Source: Rhizobium sp. Q54 (GTDB lineage: Bacteria > Pseudomonadota > Alphaproteobacteria > Rhizobiales > Beijerinckiaceae). From it: DNA of 5,799 nucleotides. The position numbers and the translations under genes were made by a program. The stretch is from assembly GCA_945901195.1 (NCBI GenBank), contig CAMDKB010000298.1, positions 1 through 5,799 of the forward strand, in the 5' to 3' direction. The notes under the pieces were generated by a model. It did not search any database. It was not told the DNA's origin and saw only the letters and a list, made by a program, of their open reading frames with translations. Shown one piece after another: positions 1-5,651 of this stretch; within the stretch, counting starts at the first letter, position 1, and every line of letters begins with the position of its first letter.

Positions 1-390
1 GATTGCTGCGAATGCTGCATGAGCCTTTGCATCCAGGGTCACGGGTAGAATTGAATTCTTCAGGCAGCTTTCTCGAAACACAGCAGAAAAACTTGGTGCA
101 ATAATGCATCTGATGCCATTTTCTGCCAGCGCCCAAACAGCTACTTCGCGTGCGCTGCCGCACCCAAAATTCTTTCCTGTAACGAGAATCGGCGCGTCCG
201 CGTACTGTGGTAAGTCAAAGGGGAGGGGGCGCCCGTCTGATCTGGCGTTTGCGCGCTGATGCCCAAACATTGCAGTCTTGTAGTCAGGCGCGAGTGTACG
301 CATGAGACTCGCTGGTGCGATTTGGTCGGTATCGATATCATCGAGCAGAAGGGGAAGAGCCTTGCCATGGACGGAAGTAAATTTCTTCAT
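1..390 (-). CDS. LeuD-like small subunit of an isopropylmalate-dehydratase-family hydro-lyase, partial at window edge
   Basis: This is the swivel-domain small subunit that pairs with the LeuC-like protein encoded just upstream. Only the first 130 codons are inside the window; LeuD proteins are usually about 200 residues. Visible motifs are DIDTDQIAP (residues 18-26) and the family hallmark NFGCGSARE (74-82), followed by IIAPSFSAVF (96-105). The ATG lies four bases after the leuC-like stop codon, with a GAGG ribosome-binding site inside the end of that gene, so the two are one operon and probably translationally coupled. Compared with E. coli LeuD, the SREHAPWAL stretch reads AREVAVWAL, and the LFNDWR element reads MFGHQR. 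These changes suggest a divergent paralogue rather than the housekeeping leucine enzyme. Family assignment is firm; the substrate is not determined. Confidence 0.9.
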   Translation of the reverse strand, partial: MKKFTSVHGKALPLLLDDIDTDQIAPASLMRTLAPDYKTAMFGHQRANARSDGRPLPFDLPQYADAPILVTGKNFGCGSAREVAVWALAENGIRCIIAPSFSAVFRESCLKNSILPVTLDAKAHAAFAAI

Positions 391-394
391 ATCT

Positions 395-1804
395 TCAGTC
401 CTCAGCCGGGTGCATTAATTTGCGAGGATCGCAGATCGAGCCTGCGATAGCGCATGCTGCGGCGGTCATTGGACTCGCGAGATGCGTGCGAACGCCTGGT
501 CCCTGGCGATTCTCAAAATTGCGGTTGGTCGTAGAAACAACGCGAGAGCCGGGGAGTATTTGCTCGCCGCCCCCCGCGCACATTGAGCAACCGGATTCCC
601 CCCAAACAAATCCACTTTCAAGAAATATCTGTTTTATTCCGCTTTGAATCGCCTGCCGTTCCACACCGCGCGATCCCGGCACCACGACAGCGCGAACGCC
701 TCGCGCAATGCGCTGTCCGTTGAGAACAGCGGCGGCACTGGCTAGATCGTCAAAGCGAGCATTGGTGCAAGAACCGATGAAGACGTAATCTACTTTTATA
801 CCCAGGAGCTGTCCCCCCGGAGATAGGTCCATATATGCAAGAGCACGGACCTCAACAGCATCGCCAGCATTCGGAATGGTCTCGTTCACCGCGATCGTTT
901 GCGCGGGGCTCGTGCCCCAGGTGATTTGGGGTGCAGTTGGACAGGGGTGCACGACATCGATGTCAAACATCGCCTGCTTGCCGCTGCGCAACGACGATAA
1001 TACATCCGCTTCGCGCAAATTGTCTGCAAGACGCCCGCCCGCATGGAGTCCGATCCATTGGAGCACCTTGGCATCCGGAGCTACCAGTGCCGTCCGTGCC
1101 CCCAATTCTACAGCCATATTGCAGAGAGTCATCCGCCCTTCGACATCAAGTTCGGAAGCGGTACCTGCAAATTCTAGCGCCATTCCGCGAAATGTTTCTC
1201 GGCCAAATTTCACCAATACGCTCAGTACAATGTCTTTGGCGGTGATGCCGACTGTAGGTAGCCCGGTGAGACATATGCGCGCCTGCTTTGGCCGGTTCAT
1301 CCACATGGTCTGCGTCGTAAGCACATGTTCCATCTCTGTGCTACCGCATCCGAAGCCCAGCGCCCCCAATCCGCCCACTGTTGGGGCATGACTGTCGACA
1401 CTGACATAGGTTGAACCCGGAAGTACAAACCCGCTCTCCGGAGCGGCGACATGCGAAATACCTTGCTCATCATCGCCCACGTCGAAGAGCCGAAGTTCAA
1501 ATTCATCCGCTGCTTTGCGTGTAGCCTGCGCGAGTTCAAGGGAACGCTGATCGGCGCTCCCCGGAAAGGTTGGAGCCGCATGGTCCTGGATCAGCAATGC
1601 AAGTCCAGGGTTACGCAACTTCAGGCCACGCCGCTTTATGTTGGCAAATACAAACGGCGCACGGACATCATCCACTACTGCACGGTCGATGTAGAGGAGG
1701 GATTTTCCATGCAAATTCTGGGTCACAACATGGCGTGCCCATATAACGTCGAAGAGCGTGGTGCTCTCGGCTTCCGCTGTGTTCGCCGCGTCTGCAGCAG
1801 CCAT
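395..1804 (-). CDS. LeuC-like large subunit, 4Fe-4S hydro-lyase (3-isopropylmalate dehydratase family)
   Basis: Full-length aconitase-superfamily large subunit of 469 residues, matching the usual LeuC size (about 466-474). With the LeuD-like partner it should isomerise or hydrate a small hydroxyacid in the cytoplasm. Cysteines 346 (GSCTNAR), 406 and 409 (GCSMC) are the expected 4Fe-4S ligands. LLYID (36-40), QDH (73-75), MTLCNM (225-230), PQITWGT (292-298) and TTNRNFENRQG (425-435) align with E. coli LeuC. Differences include SVDSHAPTVGG where LeuC has CGDSHTATHGA, and CSMCAGGGEQ where LeuC has CSMCLAMN. The ATG is preceded by an in-frame TGA seven codons upstream and by GGGAG, 11 bases before it, which fixes the start. 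A leucine-pathway role is possible, but a catabolic hydratase (citraconate, dimethylmaleate type) is also open. Confidence 0.92.
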   Translation of the reverse strand: MAAADAANTAEAESTTLFDVIWARHVVTQNLHGKSLLYIDRAVVDDVRAPFVFANIKRRGLKLRNPGLALLIQDHAAPTFPGSADQRSLELAQATRKAADEFELRLFDVGDDEQGISHVAAPESGFVLPGSTYVSVDSHAPTVGGLGALGFGCGSTEMEHVLTTQTMWMNRPKQARICLTGLPTVGITAKDIVLSVLVKFGRETFRGMALEFAGTASELDVEGRMTLCNMAVELGARTALVAPDAKVLQWIGLHAGGRLADNLREADVLSSLRSGKQAMFDIDVVHPCPTAPQITWGTSPAQTIAVNETIPNAGDAVEVRALAYMDLSPGGQLLGIKVDYVFIGSCTNARFDDLASAAAVLNGQRIARGVRAVVVPGSRGVERQAIQSGIKQIFLESGFVWGESGCSMCAGGGEQILPGSRVVSTTNRNFENRQGPGVRTHLASPMTAAACAIAGSICDPRKLMHPAED

Positions 1805-1843
1805 TATGCTGGGTTCTCCCGATCAGGCCACTCATGGCACTGG

Positions 1844-1860
1844 ATTCGAAAGTTTCGGAT
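1844..1860. promoter_or_regulatory. Possible operator palindrome upstream of the leuC-like gene
   Basis: The 17 bases ATTCGAAAGTTTCGGAT form an inverted repeat around a central G, with seven of eight pairs matching (only T1846 against G1858 fails). It lies about 40-56 bases before the leuC-like ATG and overlaps the weak -10 candidate, a position typical of a repressor site. A decayed LysR-type regulator gene ends 48 bases further upstream. LysR proteins usually bind dyads with a T-N11-A core, so the link to that regulator is only an inference. Confidence 0.35.
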
Positions 1861-1879
1861 GGGAATATTTCGGCGTCAA
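1851..1879 (-). promoter_or_regulatory. Weak sigma-70-like promoter candidate for the leuCD-like operon
   Basis: On the minus strand, TTGACG (1874-1879) is followed after 17 bases by GAAACT (1851-1856). The -35 box is good, but the -10 box matches TATAAT at only three positions, including the conserved A2 and T6. It is the best-placed pair in the 103 bases between the LysR remnant and the leuC-like start. Treat it as a candidate only. Confidence 0.25.
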
Positions 1880-1907
1880 GGGGCGCGAATAGGTTACCTC
1901 GGCCCAG

Positions 1908-2051
1908 TCACCCGCGGTCGGGCGCTGAAAAAGGTAGCGCAATCAAACCGCGCAGCCAGCGATGCCTTGGATCGGCTTCCATGCGCGGGTGCCACAGCGA
2001 GACGCAGCCCGTCGTAGGACGGGCGAGGCGCAGTAGTGTTGCCGATCCGTG
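1908..2051 (-). pseudogene. C-terminal remnant of a LysR-type transcriptional regulator
   Basis: A 47-codon open stretch ends in the segment WHPRMEADPRHRWLRGLI, followed by ten residues and TGA. This WHxRxxxDPxHxWLR ending is the characteristic tail of the NahR/NodD-like class of LysR regulators with an aromatic-type effector domain. An in-frame TGA at 2052-2054 and the absence of any recognisable effector domain or helix-turn-helix upstream show that only the tail survives. It is on the same strand as, and 103 bases before, the leuC-like gene, so the intact regulator may once have controlled that operon. The family assignment rests on one short but distinctive motif. Confidence 0.6.
2007..2024. 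repeat. Perfect 7-bp hairpin inside the LysR remnant
   Basis: GCCCGTC (2007-2013), loop GTAG, GACGGGC (2018-2024). No T-run follows on either strand, so it is not an intrinsic terminator. It falls within the reading frame of the LysR tail and may simply be a product of GC-rich coding sequence. Confidence 0.3.
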
Positions 2052-2376
2052 TCAGACTTCGTCAACTAAAACTTACCTTCAAGCTCGGCGCTAGCAAGGC
2101 ATTCACCGGCGAAATTATCCTCCGGATAGTGACCGCTTCAACCGAATCTGATGGAGGCCGTCCAAAACTGAGAAGCGGACTAATTGGCAAAATGCCCTGA
2201 CTCGCTTGGCCGAGCTTCACGATTGTCAAAATAAGCCAGTTGCGCACGCCCTTGATCGCAGCCACCGCCTCTTTCGCCTTGAGAATGCCGGGCTATGGTT
2301 CCGCGCGGTCGTCTTCCCATCTGCTGTTGCGCGGAAAATGTACTTAAGTGGGACCGGTTCTGATGCCAATCTCGGG
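2052..2376. other. Gene-free stretch between permease gene and LysR remnant
   Basis: About 325 bases without a recognisable gene on either strand. A minus-strand frame reads AKEAVAAIKGVRNWLILTI (about 2211-2267) and continues to 2062, but it matches no family that I recognise. Much of the long plus-strand frame through here also crosses the permease gene, as expected of an antisense shadow. Since a LysR tail lies immediately downstream, this stretch may be the decayed body of that regulator, a deletion scar, or unrelated spacer DNA. No intrinsic terminator is evident after the permease stop codon. Confidence 0.4.
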
Positions 2377-3135
2377 TCATGTTTCCACGCTGGTTCCACG
2401 CCACCGCAAAAAATGTTGCTCGATCCGCAGGAATACGAAATTGATGCAATAGCCGAGAATGCCGAGAGTAAAGATACCGGCATACATTTCAGGCACGCGA
2501 AATGTGCGTTGCATATCGAGGATGAAAAATCCGATGCCGCTGTCACCGGTGATCATTTCTGCGACGATCGCGACGATCAACGAGGTGCCGAGGCTAATTC
2601 GCATACCAATCAGGATCGACGGCAAAGCAGCCGGAAGGATGATCTGCCGCAAGGCCTTAATACGTGGCACCCCAAACGTCCGCCCGGTATCGATCAGTAC
2701 AGGATCGACGCCGCGCACGCCGCCATAAGTGTTCAGCAAGATCGGGAATGTACAAGCGAGGAAGACGACGAAGGCCTTCATCTCGTTGCCAATACCAAGT
2801 ATCAGGATGGCGACCGGAATATAGGCGGAAGCCGGGATCGGCCGAATGAATTCCGTGATAGGCTCCAACAGGCGGTAGACGATTGGGATGGTGCCCATCA
2901 ACAGGCCGATTGGGATGGCGAGAGACGCCGCGAGAATGAATCCGCCGAAGATGCGGCCGAGGCTCGGCGGCATCTGGCGCATCAATTCGCCGCCATAGAT
3001 GTTGGAGAACCATGATTCAAAGATCAAGGAGACGGCGGGGAAGGTGATGGGATCGATCCATCGGTTTCGCGAGGAAATTTCCCACGCGAACAAAAGCATT
3101 GCGATGAGCAACAGTCCGGGCCAACGTTTCTTCAT
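2377..3135 (-). CDS. ABC transporter permease, SsuC/TauC/NrtB type
   Basis: Inner-membrane permease of the nitrate/sulfonate/taurine importer family, 252 residues, close to the usual 250-265. Hydrophobic segments are visible at roughly 6-18, 62-84, 104-116, 119-135, 182-195 and 217-237. The cytoplasmic loop that contacts the ATPase is at about 148-172: G155 followed by IILPAALPS (165-173) fits the EAA-loop pattern G...I-LP. The gene begins 18 bases after the stop codon of the ATPase fragment, without a clear ribosome-binding site, which suggests it was translated in coupling with that upstream gene. With the ATPase destroyed and no binding protein in the window, the importer is probably non-functional unless other subunits substitute. 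The substrate cannot be read from the sequence. Confidence 0.9.
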   Translation of the reverse strand: MKKRWPGLLLIAMLLFAWEISSRNRWIDPITFPAVSLIFESWFSNIYGGELMRQMPPSLGRIFGGFILAASLAIPIGLLMGTIPIVYRLLEPITEFIRPIPASAYIPVAILILGIGNEMKAFVVFLACTFPILLNTYGGVRGVDPVLIDTGRTFGVPRIKALRQIILPAALPSILIGMRISLGTSLIVAIVAEMITGDSGIGFFILDMQRTFRVPEMYAGIFTLGILGYCINFVFLRIEQHFLRWRGTSVET

Positions 3136-3153
3136 AATTTTGTCGGCGCGGCA

Positions 3154-3495
3154 TCAACCGTGCGCCAACCCCTCCTTCTCCTGCTGGAAGATGCTGGAAA
3201 ATAATGTTTGCCGGAAGGCATGGAATTCGGGCGCTGCCCGAGTCACGATTTGGTCGCGGGGATAAGGCAAATCGATCAGCACGTCCTCGCGGAGGCTAGC
3301 CGGGGCCCGGCTGAGCGAAATGATCCGATCGGAAAGGAATACCGCCTCATCCACGTCATGTGTCACGAATAGGACGGTGATCGGCAGCGCTTCCCAGATT
3401 TTCAAGATCAATTCCTGCAGGATCGCCCGCGTCATCGCATCGACGGCGCTGAACGGTTCGTCCATCAGCAGCACTTCGGGTTCGCAGATCAGACC
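3154..3495 (-). pseudogene. C-terminal half of an ABC transporter ATPase (SsuB/TauB/NrtD type)
   Basis: About 113 residues remain of an ATPase normally near 260. The piece starts at LICEPEVLLMDEPFSAVD, which holds the Walker B aspartate, catalytic glutamate and D-loop, and continues to FVTHDVDEA with the switch histidine, then the family C-terminus. Walker A, Q-loop and the LSGGQ-type signature are missing, so it cannot bind ATP as a normal subunit. It is followed after 18 bases by its permease. The upstream edge joins IS6-family transposase sequence in the same frame. In intact copies RALICEPE would be expected; here the junction reads RGLICEPE, placing the breakpoint near 3495-3498. Confidence 0.85.
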
Positions 3496-3690
3496 GCGCG
3501 GGATCAACGGCCCGAAATGATTCACCCAACGCCGAACGGTCTCGTATGAGACCACGATGCCCCGTTCCGCCAACAAATCTTCCACGTCTCGGAAGCTGAG
3601 GGTAAACTGGAGATAGAGCCAGACGGCCTGGTGGATGATCTCAGGCGGGAAGCGATACCCGCTGTAGCTGATTTTGCGCATCCGACGCAT
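3154..3690 (-). other. Chimeric open frame: IS6 transposase N-terminus fused to ABC ATPase C-terminus
   Basis: One uninterrupted 178-codon frame. Residues 1-64 are an IS6-family transposase N-terminus and residues 66-178 an ABC ATPase C-terminus. The ATG belongs to the transposase; an internal ATG at residue 4 (MRKISYSGYRF) may be the true family start. The product would combine a DNA-binding helix-turn-helix with a Walker B/H-loop subdomain lacking a P-loop. It is most likely a chance in-frame deletion product. The frame has stayed open, so the event may be recent; a functional fusion is possible but unsupported. Confidence 0.75.
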
Positions 3691-3738
3691 TTATGCACGA
3701 GCCCCCAGACTGCAAGACCTCATCAACGTGACAATGCC
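3496..3738 (-). mobile_element. IS6-family insertion sequence, left-end fragment
   Basis: About 240 bases remain of an element normally near 800. The transposase start encodes SYSGYRFPPEIIHQAVWLYL and then SFRDVEDLLAERGI and SYETVRRWVNHFGPLI, the N-terminal zinc-finger/helix-turn-helix region typical of the IS6/IS26 family. The DDE catalytic domain is absent. The element end is placed at 3738 because the minus strand there reads GGCATTGTCAC, agreeing at 8 of 11 positions with the IS26 terminus GGCACTGTTGC as I recall it, and because recognisable DJ-1 codons stop exactly there. The transposase ATG (3690) is 48 bases inside, as usual for this family. The other end is missing, so no target duplication can be checked. 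Confidence 0.75.
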
Positions 3739-3906
3739 GCTGGTATCAATCGGCGGCTGACCTCCCATCGGCGACGCCAAGGTCACTTTCGCGCCAGCAT
3801 CCTTGAATACGTAAAACGGAGCGGCAAACTCTTCGAGCCAAAAGCCAGTCTTCTTGCCAGTGTCGCCGAGCCGATCGTGCGAGGTCAAAATCATCAGAAT
3901 GTTCAT
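3739..3906 (-). pseudogene. Truncated DJ-1/PfpI (class I glutamine amidotransferase-like) protein
   Basis: The first 56 codons of a DJ-1/PfpI superfamily protein, normally about 225 residues. The segments MILTSHDRLGDTGKKTGFW and EEFAAPFYVFKDAG match the N-terminus of the Hsp31-like group annotated as type 1 glutamine amidotransferase domain proteins. These are linked to glyoxal and protein-damage stress. The nucleophile-elbow cysteine lies further on and is lost. The start is an ATG with AAGGAG five bases upstream, 28 bases after the oxidoreductase stop codon, so the two formed an operon. Codon 57 is interrupted by the IS6 end; the frame then runs 15 more codons through IS sequence to a TAA at 3691-3693 that directly abuts the transposase ATG. 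Confidence 0.82.
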
Positions 3907-3911
3907 GTCGT

Positions 3912-3917
3912 CTCCTT
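3912..3917 (-). promoter_or_regulatory. Ribosome-binding site of the truncated DJ-1/PfpI gene
   Basis: AAGGAG on the minus strand, five bases before the ATG at 3906. It decides the start over an in-frame ATG at 4017, which would add 37 residues that lie inside the preceding oxidoreductase gene. Confidence 0.7.
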
Positions 3918-3934
3918 GGGTAACCAGCGCCGCC

Positions 3935-4612
3935 TCAGCATGTTGCGACACGAACGATGAGTTTGCCGAAATTCTTGCCCTGTAGGAGCCCGATGAAGGC
4001 CTCCGGCGCATTCTCAAGTCCTTCGACGATGTCCTCGCGAAACTTGATGGTTCCGTCCGCGACCCAAGGTGCCATCTGCTTGATGAACTCGCTGTATCGG
4101 TCGCCGTAATCGCTGAATATGATGAAGCCCTGCATCTTGATGCGCTTGGTCAGCAACGTGCGGGTAAGGAGCCCCATGCGGTCGGGTCCTGGAGGGAGTT
4201 GCGTGTCATTGTAATTCGCAATCAGGCCGCAAAGGGGCACGCGCGCTCGCGGGTTAAGCAACGGCAGCACGGCGTCAAAGACAGTTCCGCCGACATTTTC
4301 GAAATAGACGTCGATGCCTTTGGGACATGCTGCGGCCAGCAGCTTTGGAAAATCGTGGCGGTGATGATCAACGCATGCATCAAACCCCAACTCCTCTTGC
4401 ACGAAGCGGCACTTTTCCGGTCCACCCGCAATTCCGATTGCGCGGCATCCTTTTACCTTCGCGATCTGCCCGACAACGGAACCGACCGCGCCGCTCGCGG
4501 CAGCCACGACGACCGTTTCCTCGGCCTTGGGCTGGCCGATATCAAGCAGCCCCATGAATGCCGTGAAACCGGGCATGCCGAGAACGCCGAGGGCCAGCGA
4601 CGGGCGAGCCAT
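3935..4612 (-). pseudogene. C-terminal portion of a CurA-type NADPH-dependent oxidoreductase (zinc-free MDR family)
   Basis: About 221 residues from SLALGVLGMPGFTAF onward match the C-terminal two thirds of curcumin/alkenal reductases such as E. coli CurA (about 345 residues). The nucleotide-binding fold is present, with AAASGAVGSVVGQIAK and the NADPH-site region GIAGGPEKC, then DHHRHDF, PKGIDVYFENVGG, ELPPGPDR-like QLPPGPDR and the ending LENAPEAFIGLLQGKNFGK. About 125 N-terminal residues forming the GroES-like catalytic domain are missing. The open frame continues upstream to an ATG at 4717, but those 35 or so codons do not match the family. The product would bind nucleotide without a proper substrate pocket, so it is called a pseudogene. 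It shared an operon with the DJ-1 gene, consistent with reactive-carbonyl detoxification. Confidence 0.82.
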
Positions 4613-4757
4613 ACGTTCCTGTTTGCCCCGGACATCGCGCTGCTGGGTTATGATTGATAGCCGAGCCGAGCCCACCGCGTCCGGTGACGGCGGCAAGATA
4701 AGTGACGCCTTGAGCATGCGCGCCGACTAGCGTGAAATCCTCTATCCGTTTGTTCAT
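4613..4757 (-). other. Unrecognised 5' segment joined to the oxidoreductase fragment
   Basis: An ATG at 4757 starts a frame reading MNKRIEDFTLVGAHAQGV, which is not in the same frame as the oxidoreductase body. MNKRI resembles the start of many CurA-type proteins, and EDFTLV resembles the nearby family stretch DNFxLVE. This could therefore be a CurA N-terminus with internal deletion and frameshift, since only about 145 bases are present where some 385 would be expected. A LysR-type N-terminus is an alternative reading. Neither is strong, and there is no clear ribosome-binding site. Confidence 0.3.
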
Positions 4758-4832
4758 CCAATTTGATCAGGAGAGTCTTAGGTAGTTCCCGAGGCTCCCG
4801 CCAGGATTGGGTTAGACTTAGCTTTGGCTATC

Positions 4833-5501
4833 ATGTCCAGATCACGCTGCAACTTTCGAAATAACCTCAACCGCAACGCAAACTTGAGGCGGGGGCAGTA
4901 CTTGGGCATGTTCATCAGTTTCACTGTCATAGGAACGCCGGCCATGGCCATCGAAGAACCGAAGTTTACTGTCTCACTCCACGAAGGCGCCGTTGAGGTC
5001 CGCAATTACCTAGCGGCCGTCGCGGCCGAGGTCACGGTTCCCGGTGACCAAAATAGCGCGGCCAACGCTGGATTTCGATTGCTTGCCGGCTATATCTTTG
5101 GCGGCAACACGCGCCGCCAAAGCATCGCCATGACAGCCCCAGTCGCTCAGGAGCGCACGAGCGAAAAGATCGCGATGACCGCGCCAGTGACACAAACACC
5201 ATCAGACGGCGGATGGGTGGTTCGCTTCACCATGCCGAGCAGTTATTCGCTCGAGTCGCTTCCAGAACCCAATGATCCAAGGGTTAAGCTGAGAAATGTC
5301 GCGCCATCTCGTTTCGCGGTCATTCGGTTTTCAGGCATCGCCAGGGATGCCAACGTGGCGGCCAAGACAGCTGAGCTTATCGATTTCGCAAAAACGCATC
5401 ATCTGCAGACTGTCGGGCCGGCGTCGCTCGCCCAGTACAATCCACCCTGGACCCTTTGGTTCATGCGGCGGAACGAAGTGATGATTCACCTGGAGCAATG
5501 A
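4833..5501 (+). CDS. SOUL family heme-binding-like protein, exported
   Basis: A SOUL/HEBP-family protein of 222 residues from the ATG at 4833. After a basic segment (RR at 19-20) and a hydrophobic run, TPAMA (35-39) is a plausible signal-peptidase site, giving a mature periplasmic domain starting IEEPKF. Family features are EGAVEVRNYLAAVAAEV (51-67), the stretch GFRLLAGYIFGGN (80-92) and the twice-occurring IAMTAPV (98-104 and 113-119), then YNPPWTLWFMRRNEVM near the end. The length suits bacterial SOUL proteins. The start is uncertain: TTG at 4824, TTG at 4884 and ATG at 4908 are in frame, and none has a strong ribosome-binding site. Bacterial members are mostly uncharacterised; heme binding is inferred from the family. 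It is the only plus-strand gene. Confidence 0.88.
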   Translation: MSRSRCNFRNNLNRNANLRRGQYLGMFISFTVIGTPAMAIEEPKFTVSLHEGAVEVRNYLAAVAAEVTVPGDQNSAANAGFRLLAGYIFGGNTRRQSIAMTAPVAQERTSEKIAMTAPVTQTPSDGGWVVRFTMPSSYSLESLPEPNDPRVKLRNVAPSRFAVIRFSGIARDANVAAKTAELIDFAKTHHLQTVGPASLAQYNPPWTLWFMRRNEVMIHLEQ

Positions 5502-5651
5502 TCGCGTGCTGACAATCGTGCCGACAGGACGCAGTGGCAGCTTATGGCGCCAAGCCGACATCCACGGCGCCGCGGCGAAATCGACGCGATCAGGGGTATA
5601 GCGGACTCGGGGCGGACATGCCGGAATCGACGCGAATGACCCGGTGTGAAC
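5502..5651. other. Intergenic stretch between SOUL gene and ISAs1 end
   Basis: No gene is supported. The stretch contains an 11-bp direct repeat (listed separately), two copies of GCGGAC (5601-5606, 5612-5617) and a CAGGGG (5591-5596) resembling the IS terminus at 5652. Its minus-strand translation (CPPRVRYTPDR) recalls dispersed intergenic repeat sequence often mis-annotated as short hypothetical proteins in rhizobia. That resemblance is from memory and unverified. No intrinsic terminator with a T-run is seen after the SOUL stop codon. Confidence 0.35.
5579..5635 (+). repeat. 11-bp direct repeat AATCGACGCGA, two copies
   Basis: Identical copies at 5579-5589 and 5625-5635, start-to-start distance 46 bases. 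The second copy ends 16 bases before the proposed ISAs1 terminus. It could be part of a dispersed intergenic repeat or a trace of an earlier transposition event; 11 bases is slightly longer than the usual ISAs1 target duplication (8-10). Confidence 0.4.

Noticed and set aside
1451..2017. Open plus-strand frame of 188 codons overlapping the start of the leuC-like gene
   Set aside because: More than half lies antisense to conserved LeuC sequence, no family is recognisable, and it has no ribosome-binding site.
2007..2024. Hairpin considered as an intrinsic terminator or dispersed palindromic repeat
   Set aside because: No T-run on either side, and the bases are explained as coding sequence of the LysR tail.
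2062..2265. Minus-strand frame beginning MAAIKGVRNWLIL as a small gene
   Set aside because: No ribosome-binding site, no recognisable family and no conserved context; recorded only as part of the gene-free stretch.
2206..3015. Long open plus-strand frame (269 codons) antisense to the permease
   Set aside because: It is highly charged and repetitive in D/R/E, as expected from reading the complement of a GC-rich membrane-protein gene. The minus-strand permease is unmistakable, so this is an antisense shadow.
4199..4657. Plus-strand 152-codon frame antisense to the oxidoreductase fragment
   Set aside because: Shadow of a clearly recognised minus-strand coding sequence.
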